Positions 14,412-23,335 are shown, counted from the first letter of the stretch. The stretch is 64,000 bases of DNA from Lacrimispora defluvii (GCA_013036995.1 JAAOXG010000019.1:62001-126000); one strand, 5' to 3'. A program made the numbers and translations. Notes: generated by a model from the letters alone, not told the origin.

Positions 14412-15707
14412 TTACGCCTCGTCAATTCGGAAGCAGACCGGGACGAACAACTCAGCGCTAGCGTTCCAGTAGCTCGAGTGCCCGTAGTTGCCGACGAGCA
14501 CGCAGCCGGTAGAGTCGCCACTCCAGACGGAAGCCAGCCACCAGCCACAGCGGCCGCCGCCGTTGCCGGCACCTTTGATACGGTTAAGGAAGCTATTCGC
14601 AAAGATAGGGTACTGAGCAGCCTGTCCCTGACTCCAGCCTTTTGTCCCCCATACGGCAGATCCGAACACTTCGTACTCGTGAGGAACCCAGAGAGGGCCG
14701 AGATCCTGCCAGCCCCAGCTTGTGCTATCTGTGAGGGCTCCGCTTGCGCTGTATCTGTATTCCATGAGTGAGCGCTTGTTGCTGATTACTGCCTTGACTG
14801 CTGCCGGAAGGTAGCCGTAAAGCGTAGTAGTGAGGAATGTGTGCAAATTGCTCACCATGTACGGCGAACTATTCGACGCGTTTCCGTTGTTGTTGTTTGT
14901 TTCGTTCCATTTTACCGTCTGGTTGAAACAATCCTTACTGATAAAATCAATGTGGTGGCTGAGCTGTTGATCCGTAGTTCTGTAATAGGTGTCAATGCCA
15001 GCAACCTGCATTTTGACCGTCTGGCCGTTCATTGTGATAGGAATATAGTCGGCTGTATGAACACCAGTGAAATTGTGGGCCTTGATCCTTGCCTTGATCC
15101 ACGCCCATGCGTCTGAATATTTTGCAATCTCCAAAGAAAAAACAGATGTTAAATCTCTACCGGGGTAAAGTCGATCGTTTTCCTCCATAGCTCGAGAGAG
15201 CTCCTCATTTGTTGCGTCCAGATCCTCGGCCAGAGCAACGGCTCCGGTTTTTGTCTGGATCGTAACCTCGAGGGCGTTATCAACCGTTGCAAAATACTCC
15301 TGCGTGATTGTGGAAGGTGTCAACCCGTTATATGGTGGTAAATAGTCGGCCACGTTCGCAACTGCGATAGAGTAGAGCACCGGTGCTGCTGCTGGGTGTA
15401 ATTCGTCAACGGCATAAATTCCGATCTCGTTCACATAATAACCGGCCGTGAGCTCTGCGTTTGATACCAGAGCCACCAACTTGACGCATGTCGCTGTTGT
15501 CATTGTGATAGTAGAGAACGGGATCTCTTGCTTTTGAGCTTTCAGAGTGGAGCGCGCCTGTAGGCTGGCCCTTGTTTTCTCTGAGTCTGAGTAGGTGCCG
15601 GATCCGGTCACCAGTTTTGTGAATTTGAGCTTTGCGGTTCCGGCGGTTGAGGCTGCTAATAAAGCGGCGCCGCCGTTTGTCATTACTGCATTGTTAAAGT
15701 CTGCCAT
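14412..15707 (-). CDS. tail-collar fibre protein with hypervariable C-type-lectin-like tip (DGR target 1)
   Basis: Distal tail fibre, 431 residues. The N-terminal about 170 residues match the phage tail-collar fibre domain (MADFNNAVMTNGGAALLAAS, GYYVNEIGIYAVD), which attaches to the baseplate. The C-terminus is a C-type-lectin-like fold of the DUF6273 kind (ADYIPITMNGQ, WGWQDLGPLWVPHEYEVFG, GGGRCGWWLASVWSG, AELFVPVCFRI) carrying the variable repeat in its last 43 codons. Variable residues lie on the expected ligand-binding surface, so receptor choice is the likely target. Follows the gpI-like gene. Confidence 0.93.
   Translation of the reverse strand: MADFNNAVMTNGGAALLAASTAGTAKLKFTKLVTGSGTYSDSEKTRASLQARSTLKAQKQEIPFSTITMTTATCVKLVALVSNAELTAGYYVNEIGIYAVDELHPAAAPVLYSIAVANVADYLPPYNGLTPSTITQEYFATVDNALEVTIQTKTGAVALAEDLDATNEELSRAMEENDRLYPGRDLTSVFSLEIAKYSDAWAWIKARIKAHNFTGVHTADYIPITMNGQTVKMQVAGIDTYYRTTDQQLSHHIDFISKDCFNQTVKWNETNNNNGNASNSSPYMVSNLHTFLTTTLYGYLPAAVKAVISNKRSLMEYRYSASGALTDSTSWGWQDLGPLWVPHEYEVFGSAVWGTKGWSQGQAAQYPIFANSFLNRIKGAGNGGGRCGWWLASVWSGDSTGCVLVGNYGHSSYWNASAELFVPVCFRIDEA
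14429..14557 (-). repeat. DGR variable repeat 1 (VR1)
   Basis: 129 bp aligned to the template repeat at 13782-13910 with constant offset 647. The invariant GC-rich stretch CGTCCCGGTCTG at its coding 3' end is the likely initiation-of-mutagenic-homology site. About 13 codons are changed, nearly all from AAC in the template. Confidence 0.95.
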
Positions 15708-15714
15708 AATGCAA

Positions 15715-16536
15715 TCATTCCTCCTTTATGATGTTTTTAATGTGGTTTATTTGTGCAACTCCGGCGGCTGTTAGAAGCTCCAGAGGTTGTACGTCGTCAA
15801 AATGTTCCATAGCTGCGGCCTTCCCTTGACTCTGGCCCGTTGCGGTACCGACGTTTGTCACAATGCTGGCCGAGTATTCAAGCGCAAAATAGTCCATGAT
15901 ACTGTTGCGGCTGCTGTACGATCCTTTTCCGGTTCCTGCGTGTGGGTTGATCTCTGTCGTTCTGCTTTCCTGAAAATGGTCTAAAATCACGCATTTGCTG
16001 AAGGAGAGTTGAGCGGTTCCGGCGTGCATTGGTTGATCTATCGTTCTTGTGACTTCGATCATTTCAACATGAGAGCGCGCATTTTTTACCTTGTCGATCA
16101 TGTTCAAAAAGTAGAGCATGCCGTCTTTTGTAAGTGTGGCGCTCGTCTGTATCTTGAACCAGTACGGATCCCCGCCATACTCGAACCACTCTGTAACTTT
16201 ACCCATGCCGAAGGCTGAGGTGATAAGCTCCTCAACGGCCCACTTTGTACCTCGTTTCTCATGTACTCGGTAGCATGTTTTTATTACTGAGCGTTTTGTC
16301 TCCAGAGAGAAGGAGGAGTCCCACCAGTCAATATTAAACTCCCACGCCATTTCATCGAGCTGGGCGTCGTTCATGTTCTCGATTTGATCCCATTTCCGCA
16401 GGATCTTGGCCTTGTTTGCCGGATCTGCGAGTAAAACGTCCATAGCATGAGCCAGTGCCGTGTCTGCCTCGTCGCTCCGCATAAACTTCGGCAGGAGCTT
16501 CGCCATGTCCGGGTTGAATATGCTCATTTTTGCCAT
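15715..16536 (-). CDS. phage tail protein I (P2 gpI-like baseplate protein)
   Basis: A 273-residue baseplate wedge component. Family segments: LLPKFMRSDEADTALAHAMD near the start, MNDAQLDEMAWEFNIDWWD (about 55-75), KRGTKWAVEELITSAFG. The C-terminal extension beyond about 190 is rich in Ser/Gly/Thr and has no recognised domain. Sits between gpJ-like and fibre genes, the order seen in P2-type phages. Confidence 0.88.
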   Translation of the reverse strand: MAKMSIFNPDMAKLLPKFMRSDEADTALAHAMDVLLADPANKAKILRKWDQIENMNDAQLDEMAWEFNIDWWDSSFSLETKRSVIKTCYRVHEKRGTKWAVEELITSAFGMGKVTEWFEYGGDPYWFKIQTSATLTKDGMLYFLNMIDKVKNARSHVEMIEVTRTIDQPMHAGTAQLSFSKCVILDHFQESRTTEINPHAGTGKGSYSSRNSIMDYFALEYSASIVTNVGTATGQSQGKAAAMEHFDDVQPLELLTAAGVAQINHIKNIIKEE

Positions 16537-16539
16537 GCT

Positions 16540-17676
16540 TTAGCCCTCCACTTCATGCGATACCTTCAGCGATCCCGAGAACTTTGCAACCGTCGTGGCG
16601 TCTAATTCTGTGTAAACCGGTTTCGTGATAACAACGCGGTCGGCGCCGGTCAAGTGATTTCCCTCGCTATCCTCCGGGCATAAAATGAGTTTACGCAAAT
16701 AGTCCGGGTTTATGTTTCTATCCAGACTGCTGCCTTGCCAGTATACATACTGGTCTATTGAGCCGCCGTCCGCTTCGATGTTCTCGACGACTGCCGTCTC
16801 ATTTGCTGCGGTGGTGTAGTAGGTCAGTTCTATGTCGTAGCTTTGCGTCGTTGGCGCCGATACCTCTACTTTGTCTGTCAGTGGTCGAACGTCGTCAGCA
16901 TTGCAAGCGGTCAGAACTTTGTCGAGGATCGTCTGGTCTGGTATTTCGCCGCCGTATAAAATCGGTGTAATTAAAACAACGCCGGGACTCGGAGAGGCCA
17001 CATGCGCGTCGGCCACTGTGGCGTCGGCTGATACTGCGTAATATTTGTATGAATTTTTAGGCCCGGCCGTTGATCTGCTGGCCGGTGCGAGTCTGATCCT
17101 TTCCCTCAGATCCTCGTCGCCTTCCTCGTCGCCTCCTCCGTCTGTTTTTGATAGGTTTGAAACTCCGTCAATGAACGGTATCAGGTCAACGAGGACATTG
17201 ATCTCGCCGACTGGTATGTCGTTGTAATTGCTGCCACCTTCCGTGCTTTCGACTTCTACGTCTGCATACACGGAGCCAGCCTGCAGGACTGCCGTTTCTT
17301 TTGTGTGAAAATAGCGAGAATAGTCCGAGGTCACTCGCGTGCCTTTTGTGATGATGATATTCTGGCTAACTGCCTCTTTGAGAGAAAAGCGGACCGTTGT
17401 CGTTGCCGGCAGCGCCTCAATTCGATATACTCCCGCAAATTCTCCCAGAGCGTCCAGAACCTCGCTTCTGGCATAGCGTAACGTTGATTGCTTCGCCGAG
17501 TCGTTCATGGTTGAATATAAAGCCACGACGAGAGACGTCAGTGCCTCTCCAAAGATACGACGCTCGTCTCCGGGGTATAGCTCCTCGGTGACGCCATTCT
17601 CCAGAACATACAAAATAAAATCATAAATCTGGCCGGCGTCCGTTTCTATAAACTGCAATTCGCTGGTGCTACTCAT
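16540..17676 (-). CDS. baseplate J-like protein (P2 gpJ)
   Basis: A 378-residue baseplate wedge protein. The family core includes GTRVTSDYSRYFHT, EGGSNYNDIPVGEIN, a Gly/Asp/Glu-rich insertion (GGGDEEGDEDLRERI) and RLAPASRSTAGPKNSYKYYA. These segments are characteristic of the Baseplate_J family. Overlaps the gp25-like gene by eight bases and is followed three bases later by gpI. Confidence 0.93.
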   Translation of the reverse strand: MSSTSELQFIETDAGQIYDFILYVLENGVTEELYPGDERRIFGEALTSLVVALYSTMNDSAKQSTLRYARSEVLDALGEFAGVYRIEALPATTTVRFSLKEAVSQNIIITKGTRVTSDYSRYFHTKETAVLQAGSVYADVEVESTEGGSNYNDIPVGEINVLVDLIPFIDGVSNLSKTDGGGDEEGDEDLRERIRLAPASRSTAGPKNSYKYYAVSADATVADAHVASPSPGVVLITPILYGGEIPDQTILDKVLTACNADDVRPLTDKVEVSAPTTQSYDIELTYYTTAANETAVVENIEADGGSIDQYVYWQGSSLDRNINPDYLRKLILCPEDSEGNHLTGADRVVITKPVYTELDATTVAKFSGSLKVSHEVEG

Positions 17677-17956
17677 TGTCCTCCTCCTCTCTTAATTTGA
17701 TTTGTGTTATTGTCGAAAAATCTCCGCTTTGCGCTTCTTGAGCGTCGAAGTCTATGCCTTCAATCTCAACGCGCGGCTCGTATGTGTCAATTACCCACTC
17801 AGCTTCCTCGATCGCGTCATATTGTGCTGAGGCGCTGGGTGCGTCTGTGATAGCTGCGTCGATCCCTTTGATGCGCTCGAATGGGTTTTCGCCTCTTGTA
17901 AGTTTCAGGAGGTTGGCCGCACATTGTCGCGGATCTCCGTTGTTACTTGCCAGCAT
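17669..17956 (-). CDS. gp25/gpW-like baseplate protein
   Basis: A 95-residue protein of the GPW/gp25 family, which forms part of the wedge and triggers sheath assembly. Family segment: NLLKLTRGENPFERIKGID, then EAEWVIDTYEPRVEIEGIDF. ATG 17956 was chosen for its AAGGAGG; the longer frame upstream overlaps the previous gene and has none. Confidence 0.85.
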   Translation of the reverse strand: MLASNNGDPRQCAANLLKLTRGENPFERIKGIDAAITDAPSASAQYDAIEEAEWVIDTYEPRVEIEGIDFDAQEAQSGDFSTITQIKLREEEDNE

Positions 17957-17969
17957 TTGATCGCCTCCT

Positions 17970-18605
17970 TTACGACACGAGGGACAGCGTGCTCGTATAT
18001 ACCCAGCCGTCAACTTGTGGGAGATATGCCTTGTTTCCGTTGATTTTTCCAACTTTCAAAACTCTCTTTTTTTCCTCTGCGAGTATTTTCTCGCCGTCCA
18101 CATAGTAAGAGCCGGTCAGCTTCACGCTGCTGCCTACTGATATTGTCACTTTTTTGCCTTTTTTCTTGGCTGCTTTTTTCTGTGCCTTCTTTGCCTCCGA
18201 GGCGGCAGCCCGGGCGCCAGCTTTTCCGCTGGTTTCCTTTTTGTTTACCTCCTCGAATGTAAGCCCGAGAGTAGCGAAGCGAACACGCCCGAAGTCGTCG
18301 AGCTGAACACCTGAGAGACTTACCTCTTTTAGCCTTGTTTCTCTGCCCCAGCGTCTGCCGTGCATGTATAGCACGCCCGTGCTCTTAATGAGAGAGCACC
18401 ACGACTCGTACTCCTTTTGTGGGTTTACGCCCGCGTTTGCATGCAGGTCCACGTCAAAACTAAAAGGCACGAGCTCGGTTTTTTTCTTCTTACTCTTTGA
18501 GTCGTCGCCTTTGATTGTTGTTGATGTCGAAAAGTTTTTCAGCGGGTTTACTTTGCTTCTGGAGACTTCGAAGGTTTTGCCTCGCCATTTCGCCATGACT
18601 GCCAT
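17970..18605 (-). CDS. gpU-like tail protein with C-terminal SH3-like extension
   Basis: A 211-residue protein. The N-terminal about 110 residues (AKWRGKTFEVSRSKVNPLKN, FDVDLHANAG) resemble phage tail proteins of the P2 gpU kind. Then comes an Ala/Lys-rich linker (about 125-148) and a C-terminal SH3-like stretch (VTISVGSSVKLTGSYYVDGE). Located between the spike-like small gene and gp25. The gpU assignment is by pattern and position. Confidence 0.6.
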   Translation of the reverse strand: MAVMAKWRGKTFEVSRSKVNPLKNFSTSTTIKGDDSKSKKKKTELVPFSFDVDLHANAGVNPQKEYESWCSLIKSTGVLYMHGRRWGRETRLKEVSLSGVQLDDFGRVRFATLGLTFEEVNKKETSGKAGARAAASEAKKAQKKAAKKKGKKVTISVGSSVKLTGSYYVDGEKILAEEKKRVLKVGKINGNKAYLPQVDGWVYTSTLSLVS

Positions 18606-18617
18606 GTGATTACCTCC

Positions 18618-18821
18618 TTAACTCAGTATTGCAAAAACAAGCCCGGTGTCGTCCTCGAAGCAGACGTAAGCAACGGCCGTGCTTTTTTTTAGCTTAGTTT
18701 CGTCTATATAGTCTGCTACCTGAATACTTGGAGATACGAGGCTTGTGTTGTTCATCGGTGCCACTTTCGCGGTCTTACCCTCTGCGCTTAGAATTACGCC
18801 TTTGTTTATAATTCCGTCCAT
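18618..18821 (-). CDS. small baseplate-associated protein
   Basis: A 67-residue, mostly beta-strand protein (GVILSAEGKTAKVAPM, TAVAYVCFEDDTGLVFAIL). Size and position right after the hub protein suggest a short spike or OB-type component replacing gpV. Its start codon overlaps the stop of the hub gene. GGAGGG precedes. No firm family. Confidence 0.6.
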   Translation of the reverse strand: MDGIINKGVILSAEGKTAKVAPMNNTSLVSPSIQVADYIDETKLKKSTAVAYVCFEDDTGLVFAILS

Positions 18822-19738
18822 TAGTAGCCCTCCAGTCTTTGCCTGAAAAATATAGTTGTTTTGTTTTTTCCATAGTCGTGCCGTACTTTATAAATAAAAA
18901 AGACGCCGCTCCATGACGGTGCCTGCCGGTTTACTATGTTCGCCATTACGCCCGGGGCGTATTGTGGCATGAGTGATCCTTCAATGCTGCCAGATATAAG
19001 CATTTTATTTTTTTCGCGCAGCTCACCGGCTGCGAAGCGGACCGCCTCGAGGTTACTCTGGCATTTTATAGGCTTTTCCGGTACCCATATTCTCGAGTTA
19101 CCGTCTGGAGCCCTGAAGGTTCCGGTGTATGGTCCGCACGATACTGTCGCGGCTCCATAGGTCAGCAGACTGTTGTCCTCACACTCAGTGTAGCAGCCCG
19201 TTGTGTCAATGGTGACGGCCGGCTCTGTTGCTTCGAGATACGGTTCGAAAGCTGCTATGAGTTTGCCGTCGTAAATAGTGAGAGCGGCGCGCTCGTGTTT
19301 GCACAATCTACCGAAGAATTTGAAGTCCTCCTCGTTTTCTTGGCGTCTGTATTCGTAAACGAGATCGCTCAGCCCGTAGCTCTCAAATTCTAGACCGTGG
19401 CGTTTTGCGATCTCTTGGCCTATTTGCGAGAAGTGAACGCGCTCCCATGCTTTCGAGTTCGGTATTGTTCCGCTCGCTGGCATGGAGTAAGCGCGTAATA
19501 TTCGGTACCCGGACTCTGGCGCCGATGTATATAAAAACATTTTCCCTGATCCGACGCCTGAGTCCTTAAATTCAACCGGTGAACCGGTTTGCAGTTTCCA
19601 CTTGTCAAGCTGGCCGTCTGTGTCTGCAATCCTGATCGAGAGAGAGTCAGATCTGCCACCCGCGTGCATTTCGTGTACGCAGGAGGCAATCGTCAACTTT
19701 TCGGAAACGTCCGTATGATTTAATAACAATTTGCTCAT
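18821..19738 (-). CDS. phage late control D / tail hub protein
   Basis: A 305-residue hub protein of the gpD (gp27-like) family that holds the spike and contacts the tube. Family segments: DSLSIRIADTDGQLDKWKLQTG, FSQIGQEIAKRHGLEF, YRRQENEEDFKFFGRLCKHE. ATG 19738 is used because GGAGGG lies seven bases upstream; the ATG at 19753 is part of that site. Overlaps the gpX-like gene by four bases. Confidence 0.9.
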   Translation of the reverse strand: MSKLLLNHTDVSEKLTIASCVHEMHAGGRSDSLSIRIADTDGQLDKWKLQTGSPVEFKDSGVGSGKMFLYTSAPESGYRILRAYSMPASGTIPNSKAWERVHFSQIGQEIAKRHGLEFESYGLSDLVYEYRRQENEEDFKFFGRLCKHERAALTIYDGKLIAAFEPYLEATEPAVTIDTTGCYTECEDNSLLTYGAATVSCGPYTGTFRAPDGNSRIWVPEKPIKCQSNLEAVRFAAGELREKNKMLISGSIEGSLMPQYAPGVMANIVNRQAPSWSGVFFIYKVRHDYGKNKTTIFFRQRLEGY

Positions 19739-19962
19739 GTAGTCGCCCTCCACGGTGGCACTGTCTCCGAGGTTTCTGCCTCCTCAACAACTGGCAGCTT
19801 TAAGAGCACGCCACCCTCAAACACGATAACGTCGCTATAATCTGGGTTAAATTCAATAATATAATGAGCCAGACGCTCGTCGTTATACATATCGAGGGCC
19901 AGAAGGTCGAACGTGTCGCCGTCTTGGGTTGTATATTCGTAGTACGATGTTACTCTACGCAA
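19735..19962 (-). CDS. tail protein X (LysM-like)
   Basis: A 75-residue protein of the P2 gpX family, which contains a LysM-like fold (YTTQDGDTFDLLALDMYNDERLAHYIIEFNPDY) and sits near the baseplate hub. The start is TTG, nine bases after GGAGG. Overlaps the tape measure gene end by eight bases. Confidence 0.85.
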   Translation of the reverse strand: MRRVTSYYEYTTQDGDTFDLLALDMYNDERLAHYIIEFNPDYSDVIVFEGGVLLKLPVVEEAETSETVPPWRATT

Positions 19963-22225
19963 AAGCAGTCACCTCCCTTGTTTGGATCCAGCGCTCCAGC
20001 CAGTCGAAGAACTCGGCCTCGTGGGCTTTGAGTCGTCGCATGAGGTCGTCGTTGTCCTCTTTTACCGTACCGCCAGCAATAACCGGGCTCCATGTAAAGC
20101 CGCTAAAGTCATAAACAACGGTGGTAGACGGTTGAGCCAGCTCAGCAAGCGAGAAGTCGTCAACGCTCAGCAAATTGCCCGCGATGGCTGTCTCTGATTT
20201 GTCGTAAACTCCCAGCATTTCGCCGGCTTTTTCCCAGTAGCCTATATTTGCCGCCCGGTATGCCGAGTCGAATGAGATCACGGCTTCGGTGCCAGCTTCT
20301 CCGGCGATAGATATGCCTTCCGTAAAGCCTCCAGTTGCGAGCATTGGAATGGTCGGTATATTGAAGCCTAAACCACCCACGCCCGGCACCCAGTCTGGGA
20401 TCTTTATACTGTTAATTCCACCGATGAAGGCGTTGATCCCGCTTATAATAGCATTGATCGGAGCCTTGAAAATTCCGGCTATTCCTGAGACGATACCAGA
20501 GAAAACGCTGACAATTCCGTCCCAAGCGCCGCTCCAATTTCCGGCGAATACGTTAGTAATAAAATCAATGAGGCCCTGAAAAATCTGAGTTATAGACTGA
20601 ACGATCGGGGCTATTCCTTGAATTGCGGTACCGAGTACGCTCGTAAAAATTCCGGCTATAAATTGAAGTGCCGGGGCCAGAATTTCCAAAACCTGAGAAA
20701 TAAGTGAGCCCAACACTGAGATCAGCGGGGTAATCGCCGTAGCGATCAGACTCACAATAGGCCCGATCAAATTCATAACGGTGTTGAGGATCGGCATGAG
20801 TAAGTCGATCACGGTCATAAGGATAGGCAGCACCGTGTTGAGTAATTCAATCACAACCGGCAAAATCGACGATATAATTTGCATGATCGGCGGTAAAATT
20901 GCGGTTATGAGCTGCACCAGTACCGGCAAAACCGAGGCAATAATCTGGGATAGGAGCGGCAGGACGCTACTCACTAACTGGATAACTACCGGGAGGACTT
21001 GCTGGATCATTTGAAGCAGCGGCGGGATCAGTTGTTGACCGATCGACTGGGCCGTCTGCAAAATAACCGGTACAAATTCTTGAAAAAGAGGGATCAGTTG
21101 AGGCATTATGTCCTGAATTACTGGGATAATTGTCTCGGTTAGTCCCTGAATGATTGGGATCAGTCCCTCCATAGCTTCACCGACTACCGGCATGAGCTCG
21201 TTGAGGGTGTCAAACATCGTATTCGCAAGCGGCTCGAGAGCTACCTGCGCTTGCTGCTTGAATAGCTGAAGGCGTTCCGCAAAATCGTAGGTATCATCGG
21301 CGGCCCCGCCTATTGTTTCGCTGCTTTTTTCAAGCTCTGCGGTTAAGTCTGATACCGAGAGAGTCCCGTCTCTGATTGCGGCGGCCATTGTCGAGCCTGC
21401 CTTCGATCCGAAGATTTCCGAGGCTATTGTCGTTGCCTCCGTCATGTCTCCGGCGTTCTTTATTTTCTCGGCGTATTTTTCCATTCCCTCGCTTGCAGAA
21501 ATTCCTTCCTTCGCGAGTGATCCGACGCCTTTCTTCATTGCGCTCAGCACTTCGCTGGTATTTACTCCGGCCTTGTCTAACTGTCCGATCAGGGCCGTGG
21601 ACTCCTCGAATGAATAGCCCATTTCTTGAAGCTGAGGAGCGAACTGCTGCACGTTGTTCATTAAGTCAGTAAAGCCTACACCGGTTGATTGTGAGGCTTT
21701 GAAAACGTAGTCCATAGCCTCGCCCATGTCTGCGGCGTCTATGTTCCACGCTTGGAAGGCTTGACTCGATCCCTCGATAACGCCGCCGAGGTCGTCGCCC
21801 AGCATGTCAGCGACTTGGAGTGCCTGCTTTGATATGTTCTGGAGTTCTGGCCCGGTGAGACCGAGGCGCGTGTTGTAATCAGCGATCGCCTTGCTTGCGT
21901 CCTCCATTGTTGTTGGTACGCTTTTATAAACCTCGTTAAAATCATCGGTCAGAGAGTCGAGCGCGTCACCGGTTGCACCGGTTCCGATCCTGATCGTATC
22001 GACAACATTGTCGAACTGACTGCCGAGATCAACTAAATACTTCCCGGCTTCGATTGTTGCCTTGCCGATAGCGACGCCCGCAGCAGCAACGCCAGCACCT
22101 ACGGCGACTGCTTTCAGGTTTATGCCTCCGAGAGACTTCTGAGCCTCCTCGGCTGCTTTCCCCAGCGTAGGGCTTAACGATCCTGCTATCTCAACGATCG
22201 CTTGTAATGTCTTACTGCTTGCCAC
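19955..22225 (-). CDS. tail tape measure protein, TP901 type
   Basis: A 756-residue tape measure that sets tail length. GTG start after AGGAGGTGATACC. The TP901 core (about 60-330) includes DLGSQFDNVVDTIRIGTG, MNNVQQFAPQLQEMGYSF and EIFGSKAGSTMAAAI. Residues about 355-520 are a run of 11-residue hydrophobic units with Pro at position two. The C-terminus has the usual PIPMLATGG-like segment. The GTG is five bases from the stop of the frameshifted chaperone extension. Confidence 0.93.
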   Translation of the reverse strand: MASSKTLQAIVEIAGSLSPTLGKAAEEAQKSLGGINLKAVAVGAGVAAAGVAIGKATIEAGKYLVDLGSQFDNVVDTIRIGTGATGDALDSLTDDFNEVYKSVPTTMEDASKAIADYNTRLGLTGPELQNISKQALQVADMLGDDLGGVIEGSSQAFQAWNIDAADMGEAMDYVFKASQSTGVGFTDLMNNVQQFAPQLQEMGYSFEESTALIGQLDKAGVNTSEVLSAMKKGVGSLAKEGISASEGMEKYAEKIKNAGDMTEATTIASEIFGSKAGSTMAAAIRDGTLSVSDLTAELEKSSETIGGAADDTYDFAERLQLFKQQAQVALEPLANTMFDTLNELMPVVGEAMEGLIPIIQGLTETIIPVIQDIMPQLIPLFQEFVPVILQTAQSIGQQLIPPLLQMIQQVLPVVIQLVSSVLPLLSQIIASVLPVLVQLITAILPPIMQIISSILPVVIELLNTVLPILMTVIDLLMPILNTVMNLIGPIVSLIATAITPLISVLGSLISQVLEILAPALQFIAGIFTSVLGTAIQGIAPIVQSITQIFQGLIDFITNVFAGNWSGAWDGIVSVFSGIVSGIAGIFKAPINAIISGINAFIGGINSIKIPDWVPGVGGLGFNIPTIPMLATGGFTEGISIAGEAGTEAVISFDSAYRAANIGYWEKAGEMLGVYDKSETAIAGNLLSVDDFSLAELAQPSTTVVYDFSGFTWSPVIAGGTVKEDNDDLMRRLKAHEAEFFDWLERWIQTREVTAFA

Positions 22226-22229
22226 GGTA

Positions 22230-22352
22230 TCACCTCCTTCGGCCTTTCTTGTGCTTAATCATTTGCGGCGGTTTGTTCTTTTGCCTGCGTTTTTGCTCGG
22301 CTGCAAGATCCTCGGCCGCCTCTGCGTAATCTACAATAAAATCAATTACTCT
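22230..22352 (-). CDS. -1 frameshift extension of the tail assembly chaperone (gpE' type)
   Basis: In the -1 frame relative to the chaperone gene, an open frame of 40 codons runs from the last lysine codons to TGA at 22230-22232 (RVIDFIVDYAEAAEDLAAEQ..., then a basic tail ending KGRRR). Slippage on the A-rich GAAAAAG stretch just before the zero-frame stop would fuse it to the chaperone. Position, composition and conservation of this arrangement in tailed phages support it. The exact slip site is inferred. Confidence 0.65.
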   Translation of the reverse strand, partial: RVIDFIVDYAEAAEDLAAEQKRRQKNKPPQMIKHKKGRRR

Positions 22353-22768
22353 TTTTCTTTCGAGCTCTGTCGTGCTGGTGTGGAAGGTTCTGGAGTAGTC
22401 TCTGATTGCTCGTCTGAGCTGTCGTCCTCTGAGCTGCCCGATCCGATAAAAAAACCTCGGCCCATTTTGGCAATTTCTCCGAGCTTTTTGCCCTTGATCC
22501 TCTCCATGTCCTCGAATGTGTAGGCTGGGTTGGCTGCAATGATAGCAGCGAAGCCGATGTATAAATGCAAAGAGTAATCTAATTCAACGGCTCCGGCGAG
22601 ATTTCCACCTTTTGATCCGCTGGCTGCCATTTTTCGAGCCTCTGCCTGAGCGTAGAGCACGCCGTCGATCTCGTCTGTGTCATAGGTCAGCTCGGTAACA
22701 TTTACGCCATTGATAAGCACTGGCTTGTTGAGTGTGATCGTTCCGCTTTCATTCTTCTGGGTTTTCAT
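22346..22768 (-). CDS. tail assembly chaperone (gpE-like)
   Basis: A 140-residue protein encoded between tube and tape measure, the fixed position of tail assembly chaperones. It starts at ATG 22768 (MKTQKNESGTITLNKPV) with GGAGG 11 bases upstream. The core is GVNVTELTYDTDEIDGVLYAQAEARK, and the C-terminus is a Ser/Glu/Thr-rich tail. It likely makes a longer product by -1 frameshifting near 22352. Confidence 0.85.
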   Translation of the reverse strand: MKTQKNESGTITLNKPVLINGVNVTELTYDTDEIDGVLYAQAEARKMAASGSKGGNLAGAVELDYSLHLYIGFAAIIAANPAYTFEDMERIKGKKLGEIAKMGRGFFIGSGSSEDDSSDEQSETTPEPSTPARQSSKEKE

Positions 22769-22825
22769 GGTTTTATGTTCCTCCTTTAACGAAAAAGCCG
22801 CCAGCATTTCGCCAGCGGCCATAGT

Positions 22826-23332
22826 TTACAGTAATTTGTTGATGTCACTCATGTAGTCCTTGCCGTCAATTCTGAGGATCTGGCTGAGTCTATCGACGAG
22901 CAGGTACTCATAACCTCCGACAAAAATCTGCACACGGTTCGCGCTATATGTGAGTTCATTCTCAGAAGCGGATCCGATTTCTACACCGATACCCGGAAGG
23001 GCGGTTGGTGGGAATGTTCTGACGAACGCCTTGCAGCCCTCCGAGGTAGTTGTGCCGTCTGATTTGACGACATTCTGAACCCATCTAAATTCAAAGCTGC
23101 GCTTGTCGAGCTTTGACATTTTCCCGAGTCCTTTGTCCTCGCCGATCTTTGTGATAGCGAGCTCTAAATTTTCCAGCAGTCCGACAATAGGAACGGTCAT
23201 GGTTCCCATTGCGTTGAGGTCTGCGGTCATTTGTGTAATTGACGGTAGTGTGAAGCTGGTATCCTTTGCGACGAGTGCGCCGCTTTCGTATACTGTGTCA
23301 GCAACTACCGCGCCTTTTAAGTCGAGCCACAT
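22826..23332 (-). CDS. major tail tube protein (P2 FII-like)
   Basis: A 168-residue tube subunit of the contractile tail. It has the FII family pattern: an N-terminal strand, LPSITQMTADLNAMGTM, FEFRWVQNVV, and a C-terminal NRVQIFVGGYEYLLVDRLSQ...DINKLL motif. GGAGGTG precedes ATG. Directly follows the sheath gene, as in P2-type phages. Confidence 0.92.
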   Translation of the reverse strand: MWLDLKGAVVADTVYESGALVAKDTSFTLPSITQMTADLNAMGTMTVPIVGLLENLELAITKIGEDKGLGKMSKLDKRSFEFRWVQNVVKSDGTTTSEGCKAFVRTFPPTALPGIGVEIGSASENELTYSANRVQIFVGGYEYLLVDRLSQILRIDGKDYMSDINKLL

Positions 23333-23335
23333 AAA

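Noticed and set aside
14412-15707. Frameshift or decay in the fibre gene because of mismatches to TR.
   Set aside because: No indels; differences are in-frame substitutions at template adenines.
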